Shown in pieces: positions 6,495-14,404 of a DNA stretch of 16,769 nt; the stretch's first letter is position 1, and each line of letters starts with the position of its first letter. The stretch comes from an uncultured bacterium (GTDB taxonomy: Bacteria; Pseudomonadota; Gammaproteobacteria; Burkholderiales; Burkholderiaceae_D): positions 1 through 16,769 of the forward strand of contig CAIQLE010000305.1 in the NCBI GenBank assembly GCA_903872555.1. The letters run 5' to 3'. The notes under the pieces were generated by a model. It did not search any database. It was not told where the DNA came from and saw only the letters and a program-made list of their open reading frames with translations. The position numbers and the translations under genes are program-made.

Positions 6495-7742
6495 TCAGAC
6501 TTTGGAGAAAATCAGGGTACCGTTGGTACCGCCAAAGCCGAAAGAATTTTTTACTGCGATATTGATCGGCATCTCACGCGCCTGGTTGGCGCAGTAATCG
6601 AGATCGCAGTTCGGATCTTGATTGAAGATATTGATCGTGGGTGGTGACAGTTGATTATGCACGGCCAGCACCGTAAACACCGACTCCAGTCCGCCAGCAC
6701 CGCCCAGCAAATGGCCGGTCATGGATTTGGTGGAGTTGACGACGATTTGTTTCGCATGGTCGCCCAGAGCACGCTTGATTGCAACGGTTTCTGCGATGTC
6801 GCCCAGTGGTGTTGAGGTGCCATGCGCATTCACATAATGAATCTGATCGGCATTGATGCCGGCATTGCGCATGGCCGAAACCATGCTGCGGCGCGCACCA
6901 TCACCATCTTCCAGCGGTGCTGTCATATGGTGCGCATCGGCGCTCATGCCGAAACCCAATAGTTCAGCGTAGATTTTTGCGCCGCGGGCTTTGGCGTGCT
7001 CGTACTCTTCGAGCACCATCACACCAGCACCTTCGCCGAGGACAAAACCGTCACGGTCTTTATCCCAGGGACGTGAAGCGGTTGCTGGATCATCATTGCG
7101 GCCTGAGAGTGCACGGGCAGCTGCAAAGCCGCCCAGACCCAGAGGTGACACCGTTGATTCAGCGCCGCCGGCAATCATGACATCGGCATCGCCGTATTCA
7201 ATCATGCGCCCTGCTTCACCTATGCAATGCAGGCCGGTGGTACAGGCCGTTGCAATCGCCAGGTTCGGGCCTTTGAGACCGTACTTGATGGACAGATGTC
7301 CGGAGATCATGTTGATGATCGAGGCCGGCACAAAGAACGGACTGATGCGGCGCGGGCCGCGATTGGTCAGTTCTGCATGGGTTTGCTCAATCATCGGCAG
7401 ACCGCCGATACCGGAACCGACGATCACACCAATGTGCTCAGCATTGGCTTCGGTGACTTCAAGACCGCTGTCCTGCATCGCCTGTATGCCCGCTGCCATG
7501 CCGTAATGGATGAAGGTATCCATGTGGCGGGCTTCTTTGCCGGGCATATAGTCCTCGACATTGAAGCCTTTCACCTCACCTGCAAAGGTGGTTGAAAACG
7601 CACTGGCGTCAAACTTGGTAATCGTTGCGATACCAGATTTGCCGGCAATCAGCGCGTCCCACGATGAGGCTACCGTATTGCCTACAGGCGATACGCAACC
7701 AAGTCCAGTTACAACTACACGGCGTCGGGAAGGGCGAGTCAA
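6495..7742 (-). CDS. fabF: 3-oxoacyl-[acyl-carrier-protein] synthase II (FabF)
   Basis: Condensing enzyme that joins malonyl-ACP to growing acyl-ACP chains in fatty-acid elongation, in the cytoplasm. It has 415 residues, the normal length. The thiolase-fold catalytic triad is visible: Cys167 (ATACTTG), His307 ([11 protein letters not shown]) and His344 ([11 protein letters not shown]), four positions beyond the E. coli numbering. The C-terminal NSFGFGGTN loop is intact. The start is a TTG at 7742, chosen because the family N-terminus ([10 protein letters not shown]) begins there and an AGGAG Shine-Dalgarno sequence sits six bases upstream. It lies 29 bases after acpP and is the last gene of the plsX-fabHDG-acpP-fabF series. 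Confidence 0.98.
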   Translation of the reverse strand: MTRPSRRRVVVTGLGCVSPVGNTVASSWDALIAGKSGIATITKFDASAFSTTFAGEVKGFNVEDYMPGKEARHMDTFIHYGMAAGIQAMQDSGLEVTEANAEHIGVIVGSGIGGLPMIEQTHAELTNRGPRRISPFFVPASIINMISGHLSIKYGLKGPNLAIATACTTGLHCIGEAGRMIEYGDADVMIAGGAESTVSPLGLGGFAAARALSGRNDDPATASRPWDKDRDGFVLGEGAGVMVLEEYEHAKARGAKIYAELLGFGMSADAHHMTAPLEDGDGARRSMVSAMRNAGINADQIHYVNAHGTSTPLGDIAETVAIKRALGDHAKQIVVNSTKSMTGHLLGGAGGLESVFTVLAVHNQLSPPTINIFNQDPNCDLDYCANQAREMPINIAVKNSFGFGGTNGTLIFSKV

Positions 7743-7771
7743 ACGATGCTCCTGAAAACAGAAAGTCTTAC

Positions 7772-8011
7772 TTAGGCTTTAACGTGAGCCCTGGCGTAAT
7801 CAATCGCCTGCTGAACATTGGTGATCTTCTCAGCCTGTTCGTCAGGGATTTCCATTTCGAATTCATCTTCGAGTGCCATCACCAGCTCGACGGTGTCGAG
7901 GGAGTCAGCACCGAGATCATCCACAAACGATGATTCGTTCTTGATGTCAGCTTCAGCAACGCCGAGTTGTTCAGCTACGATTTTTTTAACGCGTGATTCG
8001 ATGTCAGACAT
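7772..8011 (-). CDS. acpP: Acyl carrier protein
   Basis: Small acidic carrier of 79 residues that holds growing acyl chains on a phosphopantetheine arm and passes them between the Fab enzymes and PlsX. The attachment site is Ser37 in the invariant D-S-L motif ([13 protein letters not shown]). The recognition helix II is fully acidic ([15 protein letters not shown]), as expected. The ATG at 8011 is chosen over the in-frame ATG at 8050 because it matches the family start [11 protein letters not shown] and has a strong GGAGGA Shine-Dalgarno sequence four bases upstream. A 129-base gap separates it from fabG and contains a likely promoter, in keeping with the high expression that ACP needs. Confidence 0.98.
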   Translation of the reverse strand: MSDIESRVKKIVAEQLGVAEADIKNESSFVDDLGADSLDTVELVMALEDEFEMEIPDEQAEKITNVQQAIDYARAHVKA

Positions 8012-8048
8012 AAGGTCCTCCAGTGAGTGGGTTACATAAAGTGCGCGC

Positions 8049-8078
8049 ATTTTATCAGGTTTGCGCGATGAAACTTAA
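8049..8078 (-). promoter_or_regulatory. Candidate acpP promoter
   Basis: On the minus strand TTAAGT (8078-8073) and TAAAAT (8054-8049) are separated by 18 bases. The -10 matches the sigma-70 consensus at five of six positions but the -35 at only three. A start near 8042 would leave a leader of about 30 bases ending in the strong acpP Shine-Dalgarno sequence. The fabG-acpP gap is by far the largest within the fab series, which supports an internal promoter here. Confidence 0.42.
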
Positions 8079-8140
8079 GTTTTGGCTTTTGCTTTTACCA
8101 ACAATTGCAATGACAAAAAACAAATAAACAGTGCTGCTGA

Positions 8141-8908
8141 CTAGCCTCCGCTCATATACATACCGCCATTCACGTGCAAAGTCGTGCCGGTAATATAGGC
8201 TGCATCAGCCGATGCGAGAAAAGCGACGGCTGCGGCGATATCTTCAGGCAAGCCAAAACGTCCGGCAGGAATTTGCTGCAAAAGCGCAGAAACCTGCTGT
8301 TCATTCAGCGCCTTGGTCATGTCGGTATCAATGAAACCGGGAGCGACACAATTGACGGTAATGTTGCGGCTGCCGATTTCGCGCGCCAGCGCACGACTCA
8401 TACCGGCTACACCGGCCTTGGCAGCAGCATAATTCATCTGGCCTGCATTGCCGGCGGAGCCGACCACGGAGGTGATGCTGATAATACGTCCCTGTTTGGC
8501 TTTCATCATGCCGCGCAGTACGCCGCGCGAGATGCGCGCAACGGCCGTCAGATTGGTTGAAATCACCGCATCCCACTCTTCATCTTTCATGCGCATGGCC
8601 AATTGATCCTGCGTGATGCCGGCATTATTGACCAGAATAGAAATGCCGCCGAGTTCCTTGGCCATGCTGTCGATCAAAGCAGTCGACTCAGCTGCATCAT
8701 TCACATTCAGGACAGCGCCGCGTCCGGCATCGGGGCGAACAGCGTGCAAATAATCAGTAATAGCAGCAGCACCTGCTTCAGAGGTTGCGGTGCCCACCAC
8801 GGTGGCACCACGACGTGCCAGTTCGATGGCAATCGCACGACCTATACCGCGCGATGCACCCGTCACTAGCGCGACTTGTTTTTCCAGACTTAAGGTGTGT
8901 GCACTCAT
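8141..8908 (-). CDS. fabG: 3-oxoacyl-[acyl-carrier-protein] reductase (FabG)
   Basis: NADPH-dependent short-chain dehydrogenase that reduces 3-oxoacyl-ACP to 3-hydroxyacyl-ACP, the first reduction of each elongation cycle. It has 255 residues. The Rossmann nucleotide motif TGASRGIG lies at residues 16-23 and NNAG at 94-97. The catalytic set is Asn119, Ser147, Tyr160 and Lys164 (YAAAK). The C-terminus HVNGGMYMSGG is typical of FabG and separates it from other short-chain dehydrogenases. Its ATG overlaps the fabD stop by four bases (ATGA), so translation is coupled. The order fabD-fabG-acpP-fabF confirms the assignment. Confidence 0.98.
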   Translation of the reverse strand: MSAHTLSLEKQVALVTGASRGIGRAIAIELARRGATVVGTATSEAGAAAITDYLHAVRPDAGRGAVLNVNDAAESTALIDSMAKELGGISILVNNAGITQDQLAMRMKDEEWDAVISTNLTAVARISRGVLRGMMKAKQGRIISITSVVGSAGNAGQMNYAAAKAGVAGMSRALAREIGSRNITVNCVAPGFIDTDMTKALNEQQVSALLQQIPAGRFGLPEDIAAAVAFLASADAAYITGTTLHVNGGMYMSGG

Positions 8909-9837
8909 TTCAAACTCTCCAGAACAGCGTTCAGTGAAGCCTGATCAAAGATGGCGTCGCCCACCAGATCACCGTTGATACGCTTAACTAATCCGGTCAG
9001 GACTTTGCCGGGACCACATTCGATCACCCGCGTTACGCCGCTGCCGGCCATTTTTTGTACGGTTTCCACCCAGCGCACCGGGCTGGCGGCCTGTCGTACC
9101 AGTGCGTCTTTGATCGCAGCAGGATCATCTACGATGGCGACATCGACGTTATTAATCAGTTGAATTGCAGGCGCAGAAAAATGTATGCCGGCGAGATATT
9201 CGCGCAGACGGTCTGATGCAGGCTTGAGCAAGGAAGAATGAAACGGTGCAGAGACTGGCAGCGGCAAGGCGCGCTTGGCACCTTTGGCCTTGGCAATCTC
9301 GCAGGCACGTTCAACTGCTGCTTTGTGACCGGCAATCACGACCTGTGCCGGCGCATTGAAATTAACAGGCTCGACCACCTCACCCTGCGCTGCTTCATTA
9401 CAGGCAGCACGCACATCGTCATCCGACAAACCCAGAATCGCTGCCATGCCGCCCTGACCGACCGGCACCGCTTCCTGCATGGCTTGCGCACGGAAACGCA
9501 CCATAGGCACGGCATCTTTAAAAGAGATAACTCCGGCTGCCACCAGCGCAGAGTATTCACCCAGGCTGTGACCAGCCACCAGCGCAGGCACGGCGCCACC
9601 AGCGGCAATCCAGGCACGATAAAAAGCAACCGCACTGGCCAGCATCACGGGCTGCGTGTTGGTTGTCAGATCGAGGTCTTCTTTCGGGCCGTCTGCAATC
9701 ATCTTGGCCAGATCGAATTGCAAAGCCTCAGAAGCTTCGGCCAGCGTCTCTGCAACCACAGCGTTGCCGGCAAAACCGTTCAGCATGCCGATCGCTTGCG
9801 AACCTTGTCCCGGAAATACAAATGCGAGTGAAGTCAT
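8905..9837 (-). CDS. fabD: Malonyl-CoA:ACP transacylase (FabD)
   Basis: Transfers malonyl groups from CoA to ACP, supplying the extender unit for FabH and FabF. From the ATG at 9837 it has 310 residues, the usual size. The oxyanion-hole motif GQGSQ lies at residues 10-14, the nucleophile Ser91 in GHSLGE, Arg116 in the RFRAQAMQ helix, and the catalytic His200 in SAPFHSSL. The frame is open upstream to 9897 inside fabH, but the family start MTSLAFVFPGQGSQ fits 9837, which leaves 13 bases to the fabH stop. No strong Shine-Dalgarno sequence is seen, so coupling to fabH translation is likely. It overlaps fabG by four bases. Confidence 0.97.
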   Translation of the reverse strand: MTSLAFVFPGQGSQAIGMLNGFAGNAVVAETLAEASEALQFDLAKMIADGPKEDLDLTTNTQPVMLASAVAFYRAWIAAGGAVPALVAGHSLGEYSALVAAGVISFKDAVPMVRFRAQAMQEAVPVGQGGMAAILGLSDDDVRAACNEAAQGEVVEPVNFNAPAQVVIAGHKAAVERACEIAKAKGAKRALPLPVSAPFHSSLLKPASDRLREYLAGIHFSAPAIQLINNVDVAIVDDPAAIKDALVRQAASPVRWVETVQKMAGSGVTRVIECGPGKVLTGLVKRINGDLVGDAIFDQASLNAVLESLK

Positions 9838-9850
9838 GATTTTGAGTGAG

Positions 9851-10837
9851 TTAAACGCGGGCCAGAACAGCGCCCCAGGTGAAGCCACCGCCCACACCTT
9901 CCATCATCAGGTGCTGGCCGGGCTTGATGCGGCCATCGCGCATGGCAACGTCGAGTGCCAGCGGAATCGATGCGGCAGAAGTATTGCCATGCTGATCGAC
10001 GGTGACGACCATTTTTTCCAGCGGCAGACCGAGTTTTTTCGCTGTGCCCTGCATGATGCGTATGTTCGCCTGATGCGGAATCAGCCAGTCAATTTCTGAG
10101 GACTGCATGCCCGCGGCTTCTAGTGTTTCATGCGCCACTTTTTCAAGTACGGACACCGCCAGTTTGAATACGGCTTGTCCATCCATCTGCAGGAAGGCAT
10201 TGCCGGTCAGTGCGCCGGCATTCACATTGCCAGTGACGCAAAGAATATCGGTATGACGACCATCGGCATGCAAACGCGTAGCGAGTATGCCGGGCTCATC
10301 TGAAGCAGCAAGAATCACTGCACCGGCTCCATCGCCAAACAGCACGCAGGTAGTACGGTCATTGAAATCCAGTATGCGCGAAAAGACTTCAGCGCCGATT
10401 ACGAGCACACGCTTGTGCATGCCTGAACGTATGAAACTATCCGCAACAGACATGGCGTACACAAATCCGCTGCAGACTGCCTGCACATCCAGCGCTGCGC
10501 TGTCATTCGTAATGCCGAGTTTGCGCTGCACGACGCAGGCGGTGCTGGGAAAGCCACCCAGAAAATCGGGTGTGGATGTCGCCAGTATGATCAGATCGAT
10601 GTCATTCGGCTGCAAGCCAGCCATCTGGAGTGCATTGTTGGCTGCCGTCACAGCGAGGTCGCTGGACATCATGCCTTCATCGGCAAAATGACGCGCGGAA
10701 ATGCCGCTGCGCGAGACTATCCAATCATCGGAAGTTTCCAGGCCTTTTTCAGCCAGCATCTTAGTCATGTCGGCATTGCTGACGCGACGTGGCGGCAGAC
10801 AGCTTCCGGTGCCGACGATTCGGGAGTATTTACTCAT
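9851..10837 (-). CDS. fabH: 3-oxoacyl-[acyl-carrier-protein] synthase III (FabH)
   Basis: Initiating condensing enzyme: joins acetyl-CoA to malonyl-ACP to begin fatty-acid synthesis. It has 328 residues. The Cys-His-Asn triad is Cys122 (QAVCSGF), His255 (IPHQANIRI) and Asn285 (HGNTSAAS), which distinguishes it from FabF. The C-terminal [10 protein letters not shown] motif is also typical. Its ATG overlaps the plsX stop by four bases (ATGA). Order and overlap match the plsX-fabH-fabD arrangement of many proteobacteria. Confidence 0.98.
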   Translation of the reverse strand: MSKYSRIVGTGSCLPPRRVSNADMTKMLAEKGLETSDDWIVSRSGISARHFADEGMMSSDLAVTAANNALQMAGLQPNDIDLIILATSTPDFLGGFPSTACVVQRKLGITNDSAALDVQAVCSGFVYAMSVADSFIRSGMHKRVLVIGAEVFSRILDFNDRTTCVLFGDGAGAVILAASDEPGILATRLHADGRHTDILCVTGNVNAGALTGNAFLQMDGQAVFKLAVSVLEKVAHETLEAAGMQSSEIDWLIPHQANIRIMQGTAKKLGLPLEKMVVTVDQHGNTSAASIPLALDVAMRDGRIKPGQHLMMEGVGGGFTWGAVLARV

Positions 10838-11898
10838 GCGGTCTTTTGTTCGTTGTTGTCGTGAGCTGTTGCTGTCTGTGGCATCAGCTCTGCGATTGAG
10901 GTTGCTATGCGTGACAGCACATCATGGCGTGCTGCCTCAAAAGCGCGGCGTATCGCCCATTCAAAACCATAAGCGCTTTCGCCGCCATGGCTCTTGAAGA
11001 CCAGACCACGCAGGCCCAGAAGGCTCGCGCCATTGTAGCGGGAAGGATTGAGTCGCTGTGAAACACGTTTTAATGCGCGCTGGGCAATGATCGCGCCCAG
11101 CATATTCAGCCAGCCCTTGCGCAGCTCGCTGACCAGCACGCCTTTGATCAGGCGGCCCAGTCCTTCAGCGGCCTTGAGCGTGACATTGCCGACGAAACCA
11201 TCGCAGACCACGATATCGGTCGTGCCTTCGAAAATATCATTACCTTCGACATTGCCATAAAAATTCAACAAGCCGCGGGCATGATCAGCACGCAGCAAGA
11301 CGGCCGTTTGTTTGACCAGCTCATTGCCCTTGATATCTTCTTCGCCTACGTTCAGCAGGCCTATGGTCGGGCGAGCATGACCTTCAACCGCTGACACCAG
11401 CGCCGAACCCATCAGGGCAAACTGATGCAAATGCAAAGGTTCGCAATCGACATTGGCGCCCAGATCCAGCACATAGGTCGGGCCATCTTTTTGATTCGGA
11501 AGAATGGTGCAGATAGCAGGACGGTCAACCCCTGCCAGAGTTTTCAATACATAGCGCGAGACCGCCATCAGGGCGCCGGTATTGCCGGCCGAGACGCAGG
11601 CCTGAGCCTGACCTTCTTTCACCTGATTGATGGCGATACGCATGGAGGAATCCTTCTTGCGGCGCAAAGCCACTTCGAGGGAATCATCCATCTCCACGAC
11701 TTCGGAGGCGTTGACGATAGAAAGACGGGGATGATGTTCAGCGTTCAGCTTTTGCAGTTCAGCGCGAATGATTGCTTCGCGTCCGACCAGCACTAACTCA
11801 GCTTCAGGCTCACGCTGAACAAAAGCGACAGCCGCAGGCACAGTGACCGACGGACCGTGGTCACCACCCATGCAATCGATGGAAATTTTGACAGTCAT
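10834..11898 (-). CDS. plsX: Phosphate acyltransferase PlsX
   Basis: Peripheral membrane enzyme that converts acyl-ACP to acyl-phosphate for the PlsY route of phospholipid synthesis, linking the fab genes to membrane lipids. It has 354 residues. Family segments visible are the N-terminal DCMGGDHGP (residues 8-16), KKDSSM (81-86) and SAGNTGALM (103-111), followed by [13 protein letters not shown] and VCDGFVGNV. The ATG at 11898 matches the family start; the Shine-Dalgarno sequence is weak. A 136-base gap with a terminator-like hairpin separates it from rpmF, so plsX may have its own promoter or be controlled by read-through. Its product works directly on acyl-ACP from the genes downstream. Confidence 0.97.
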   Translation of the reverse strand: MTVKISIDCMGGDHGPSVTVPAAVAFVQREPEAELVLVGREAIIRAELQKLNAEHHPRLSIVNASEVVEMDDSLEVALRRKKDSSMRIAINQVKEGQAQACVSAGNTGALMAVSRYVLKTLAGVDRPAICTILPNQKDGPTYVLDLGANVDCEPLHLHQFALMGSALVSAVEGHARPTIGLLNVGEEDIKGNELVKQTAVLLRADHARGLLNFYGNVEGNDIFEGTTDIVVCDGFVGNVTLKAAEGLGRLIKGVLVSELRKGWLNMLGAIIAQRALKRVSQRLNPSRYNGASLLGLRGLVFKSHGGESAYGFEWAIRRAFEAARHDVLSRIATSIAELMPQTATAHDNNEQKTA

Positions 11899-11971
11899 GA
11901 TCTTGACCGCTGCGCTAGAGTTGCGCCGGCAATGCGTGTGACCATCACTTTAAGACACTGTTCGCACATAC

Positions 11972-12008
11972 AAAAACGGCGTTAAGCAGTCCACGACTCT
12001 TCACGCCG
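11972..12008 (-). terminator. Terminator or attenuator hairpin between rpmF and plsX
   Basis: On the minus strand CGGCGT and ACGCCG form the base of an interrupted hairpin continued by AAG/CTT and AGTC/GACT pairs with a three-base loop. Five T residues follow. It begins 26 bases after the rpmF stop and ends about 70 bases before plsX. The structure fits an intrinsic terminator of moderate strength that could raise L32 mRNA relative to the lipid genes. Confidence 0.6.
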
Positions 12009-12034
12009 GTTTGTGTTGTTGCAGTTTGGACGAA

Positions 12035-12217
12035 TTATTCGTCGTTTTTGGTCTTCATGACCTTGCGACCACGATAAAAGCCGTTCGGGCTGATGTGGTG
12101 ACGCAGGTGCGTTTCGCCGGTAGTTGGCTCAACAGCCAGCGGTGGCGATGTCAGAAAGTCGTGCGCACGGTGCATGCCACGCTTGGACGGGGTTTTTTTG
12201 TTCTGTTGGACGGCCAT
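12035..12217 (-). CDS. rpmF: 50S ribosomal protein L32
   Basis: Small basic ribosomal protein of 60 residues. The N-terminus [17 protein letters not shown] and the later HLRHH and YRGRKV segments are diagnostic. It has no cysteines, so this is the zinc-independent form. An AGGAG Shine-Dalgarno sequence lies six bases before the ATG. Position between yceD and plsX is the standard proteobacterial order. Confidence 0.98.
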   Translation of the reverse strand: MAVQQNKKTPSKRGMHRAHDFLTSPPLAVEPTTGETHLRHHISPNGFYRGRKVMKTKNDE

Positions 12218-12245
12218 AACGTACTCCTAATTCGGTGAATCCAAA

Positions 12246-12254
12246 ATTTTAACA
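12246..12254 (-). promoter_or_regulatory. Candidate extended -10 promoter for rpmF
   Basis: TGTTAAAAT on the minus strand is an extended -10 element (TG, one base, then TAAAAT). It would start transcription near 12239, about 22 bases before the rpmF ATG. No convincing -35 is seen. A small hairpin (GGGAAC, GGG loop, GTTCCC on the plus strand, 12258-12272) lies just upstream. Inference from motif and position. Confidence 0.4.
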
Positions 12255-12322
12255 TAAGGGAACGGGGTTCCCCTAATCCTGCATCACTTGCCAATTGAAT
12301 GACACAATAAATTACTAACATA

Positions 12323-12814
12323 TTATGATTTCAGCTTGCCCAGCGCTGCAAATGGCGAAGCAAGCTTATCTTCTGAGGCTTTCGGCACATCACCAGGGCA
12401 GACCGCATGCTTCGCAGACAGCGGCAATGCCAATAAAGCATCATCCTCAACCAATACCATCAGGTCCAGAGCATCCGATCCGACGATGACATCAATGCTC
12501 TCATCGTCCAGTCTTTCCTCGGTAGCATCGGCTTCGGCTTCATTACGCGCCAGCACCAGCACGGTGTCTGAGTCAACCGGATGCGCAAAGGCCGTGAGAC
12601 ATCGCTGACAGAGCAGCTGAACCTCGCCCTGCACCGTCATACTCAGCTGTGGCAAGCCTGTGGCATGCTGACCACCCGCGACAGACCAGAGTAGTTCGCC
12701 GGAAGTATTCGCCAACTCTGCCGTCAATCTGGCAAATCCAGCAACCGGGGCTGTACCCGACGCCTGCTCGCCGCGGCGGCAAAATTCGAAGCTATCGACT
12801 GGTTTGGCGCTCAT
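12323..12814 (-). CDS. yceD: YceD/DUF177 family protein
   Basis: Conserved cytoplasmic protein of 163 residues encoded directly before rpmF in many bacteria; in plants and bacteria the family has been linked to 23S rRNA or large-subunit accumulation, but its mechanism is not settled. A CQRC cysteine pair lies at residues 69-72 in the segment LLCQRCLTAF, and a lone Cys139 is in HAVCPGD near the end. The middle is very acidic (about 91-127). The ATG at 12814 is chosen because the reading frame upstream (to 12943) runs through the divergent promoter region and lacks family similarity. An AGG lies about 12 bases upstream. Identification rests on the CQRC motif and on synteny with rpmF. Confidence 0.87.
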   Translation of the reverse strand: MSAKPVDSFEFCRRGEQASGTAPVAGFARLTAELANTSGELLWSVAGGQHATGLPQLSMTVQGEVQLLCQRCLTAFAHPVDSDTVLVLARNEAEADATEERLDDESIDVIVGSDALDLMVLVEDDALLALPLSAKHAVCPGDVPKASEDKLASPFAALGKLKS

Positions 12815-12841
12815 ATCAGCAGTAAACCTCGGAAAACCGGC

Positions 12842-12866
12842 TATGATATCAGGGTTTACCCCTGAT
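12842..12866. promoter_or_regulatory. Divergent yceD/maf promoter region with 19-bp inverted repeat
   Basis: TATGAT on the plus strand (12842-12847) and TATCAT on the minus strand (12848-12843) are overlapping -10-like hexamers, each matching the consensus at five of six positions. Next to them, ATCAGGG and CCCTGAT form a perfect 7-bp inverted repeat with a five-base centre (12848-12866), positioned like an operator over the maf start region. Neither promoter has a good -35. The inverted repeat is certain; its role is inferred. Confidence 0.42.
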
Positions 12867-12937
12867 TCCCAGCCATCCGACAGCTTTTCAGGCCAGTGCG
12901 CCCTCCGGATGTCCGACCTGCCCGAGCCCCCTATTCC

Positions 12938-13546
12938 ATGCAAGCCCCTGCTCTTCCGCGTCTGATACTTGCCTCCGGTTCGGCCTATCGAAGCTCCCTG
13001 CTGTCGCGCTTACAACTGCCTTTCGAAGCCATTGCGCCCGAGATCGATGAAACGCCCTTGCCTGACGAAACACCTCCCGCCGCTGCCCTGCGTCTGGCAC
13101 AAGCCAAGGCTGAGGCCATCGCCAGCCGCACAGGCGCGGCGCTGATCATCGGCTCAGATCAGGTGGCGACACTGGACGGCCGCCATATCGGCAAGCCCGG
13201 TGACCATGCACGGGCTCTGGAACAATTACAGCTCATGCGTGGCCGCGAAGTGGTCTTCCATACCGCGCTATGCCTGCTGGACAGCCGGCCTGACAGCCCG
13301 CATCGCCTGCAATGTGAAAATATTCAGACTGTGGTTCGCATGCGTGATTTGCCTGACGCCGAACTGGATGCCTATCTGCGTATTGAACAACCTTACGATT
13401 GCGCAGGCAGCGCAAAAAATGAAGCGCTGGGCATTACGATCATTGAAAACATTCAAAGCAATGACCCGACGGCCCTGACCGGCCTTCCCCTGATTGCCCT
13501 CACCTCCATGCTGCGCCGCGCCGGCGTGGTTTTTTTCTCAGGCTAA
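12938..13546 (+). CDS. yceF: Maf family nucleoside triphosphate pyrophosphatase, YceF type
   Basis: Predicted house-cleaning pyrophosphatase; the closest well-studied relative, E. coli YceF, hydrolyses 7-methyl-GTP. From the ATG at 12938 it has 202 residues. Maf motifs are LASGSAYR at residues 11-18, a PEIDETP segment at 34-40, IGSDQV with the likely base Asp74 at 71-76, and GKP at 85-87. The C-terminal GLPLIAL matches YceF. The first motif has Ala where most members have Pro (S-x-S-P-x-R), so it is slightly unusual. A GTG at 12896 could add 14 residues but lacks family support. Divergence from yceD-rpmF is conserved with E. coli. The methyltransferase gene starts 10 bases downstream. Confidence 0.92.
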   Translation: MQAPALPRLILASGSAYRSSLLSRLQLPFEAIAPEIDETPLPDETPPAAALRLAQAKAEAIASRTGAALIIGSDQVATLDGRHIGKPGDHARALEQLQLMRGREVVFHTALCLLDSRPDSPHRLQCENIQTVVRMRDLPDAELDAYLRIEQPYDCAGSAKNEALGITIIENIQSNDPTALTGLPLIALTSMLRRAGVVFFSG

Positions 13547-13556
13547 GGCTAAGACC

Positions 13557-14288
13557 ATGACAGGCACGCTCTATCTGATTCCTAATTCACTCGGCCCCGG
13601 CGAGCTGACTTCGGTGATTCCAGCAGAGGTGCGTTCTCAGACAGCCAGCCTGGATAGTTTTATCGCTGAAAATGCAAAGACAGCGCGCGCATTTCTGAAG
13701 CTGGTGGCGAGCACGCATCCGCTCAAAACCGTGTTGCAAGAGATTAAAATACGCGAACTGAATGTGAATACGCCCGCAAGAGAATTACCTGCACTGCTGG
13801 CGCCGTTGTTGGCGGGTAAAGATGTGGGGCTGCTGTCGGAAGCTGGCGTACCTGCAGTTGCTGATCCGGGTGCCGATCTGGTCAGACTGGCGCATGAAAA
13901 CCACATCAAGGTACGACCGCTGGTCGGTCCTTCTTCGCTCTTGCTTGCACTGATGGCGAGTGGTCTGAATGGACAAAGTTTTGCCTTTCACGGCTATTTG
14001 CCCACCGATGCCAGTGAACGTGCAGCGCGCATACGCCAGCTTGATCAACGCTCACGGCAAGAAAAACAGACACAACTCTTGATAGAAACACCCTATCGGA
14101 ATGAAGCGATGCTGGAAGCACTGGCCACGCACTGTTCAGTCACAACACTGATTTGCGTAGCGACGGACCTGACACTGGCAACGGAAACCATACGTACCGC
14201 CACAGCGCAGACATGGAAGAAAGAACTGGCCGCCGGGCGCGCGCCTGATTTCAGAAAGAAGCCCAGCGTATTTTTATTTCTGGGATAG
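13557..14288 (+). CDS. SAM-dependent methyltransferase, tetrapyrrole-methylase fold (RsmI-like)
   Basis: Protein of 243 residues with the fold of RsmI, the enzyme that 2'-O-methylates C1402 of 16S rRNA. The start TLYLIPNSLG corresponds to the RsmI TLYVVPTPIGN strand. SEAGVPAVADPG (residues 94-105) is the SAM-site motif, and GPSSLLLALMASG (124-136) is the next conserved loop. It differs from true RsmI in lacking the GNLEDI segment after the first strand, in a distinct region at about 20-60 and in a shorter C-terminus, so it is probably a separate subfamily with an unproven substrate. The ATG at 13557 is preferred over an in-frame ATG at 13494 that lies inside the maf gene. An AAGG at about 10 bases upstream can serve as ribosome site. 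It forms a two-gene operon with the maf homologue. Confidence 0.85.
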   Translation: MTGTLYLIPNSLGPGELTSVIPAEVRSQTASLDSFIAENAKTARAFLKLVASTHPLKTVLQEIKIRELNVNTPARELPALLAPLLAGKDVGLLSEAGVPAVADPGADLVRLAHENHIKVRPLVGPSSLLLALMASGLNGQSFAFHGYLPTDASERAARIRQLDQRSRQEKQTQLLIETPYRNEAMLEALATHCSVTTLICVATDLTLATETIRTATAQTWKKELAAGRAPDFRKKPSVFLFLG

Positions 14289-14337
14289 ACGCAGCGCTAA
14301 GAAAAACCTTGAAAAAATTTTGCCGAGGTAAACGAAT

Positions 14338-14370
14338 GTTGTGCTGCTTCATGTCAAAGCAAATCACAAC
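14338..14370. other. Hairpin in the convergent gap between the methyltransferase gene and sppA
   Basis: GTTGTG/CACAAC and the inner TGCTT/AAGCA form an interrupted stem of 11 bp. It lies between two convergent genes, where a terminator for either strand would be expected. No T run follows on either side, so it is only a possible rho-dependent or weak bidirectional end. The rest of the 116-base gap shows nothing else I can support. Confidence 0.3.
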
Positions 14371-14404
14371 TTAAGCCACCCCGGCATGTGTTACACCCAC
14401 GCAT

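Noticed and set aside
9238..9831. Plus-strand reading frame of 197 codons opposite fabD
   Set aside because: Antisense shadow of fabD; His/Arg/Cys-rich composition and no family resemblance.
9838..9897. Upstream extension of fabD into fabH (in-frame start at 9897)
   Set aside because: The FabD family starts at MTSLAFVFPGQGSQ; the extra 20 residues are the fabH end read in another frame.
12258..12272. Small GGGAAC/GTTCCC hairpin upstream of rpmF as a terminator for yceD
   Set aside because: Short stem, three-base loop and no T run on the minus strand, so not called as a terminator.
12815..12943. Upstream extension of yceD by 43 codons
   Set aside because: Runs through the divergent promoter region and overlaps the start of the maf gene; no conserved residues.
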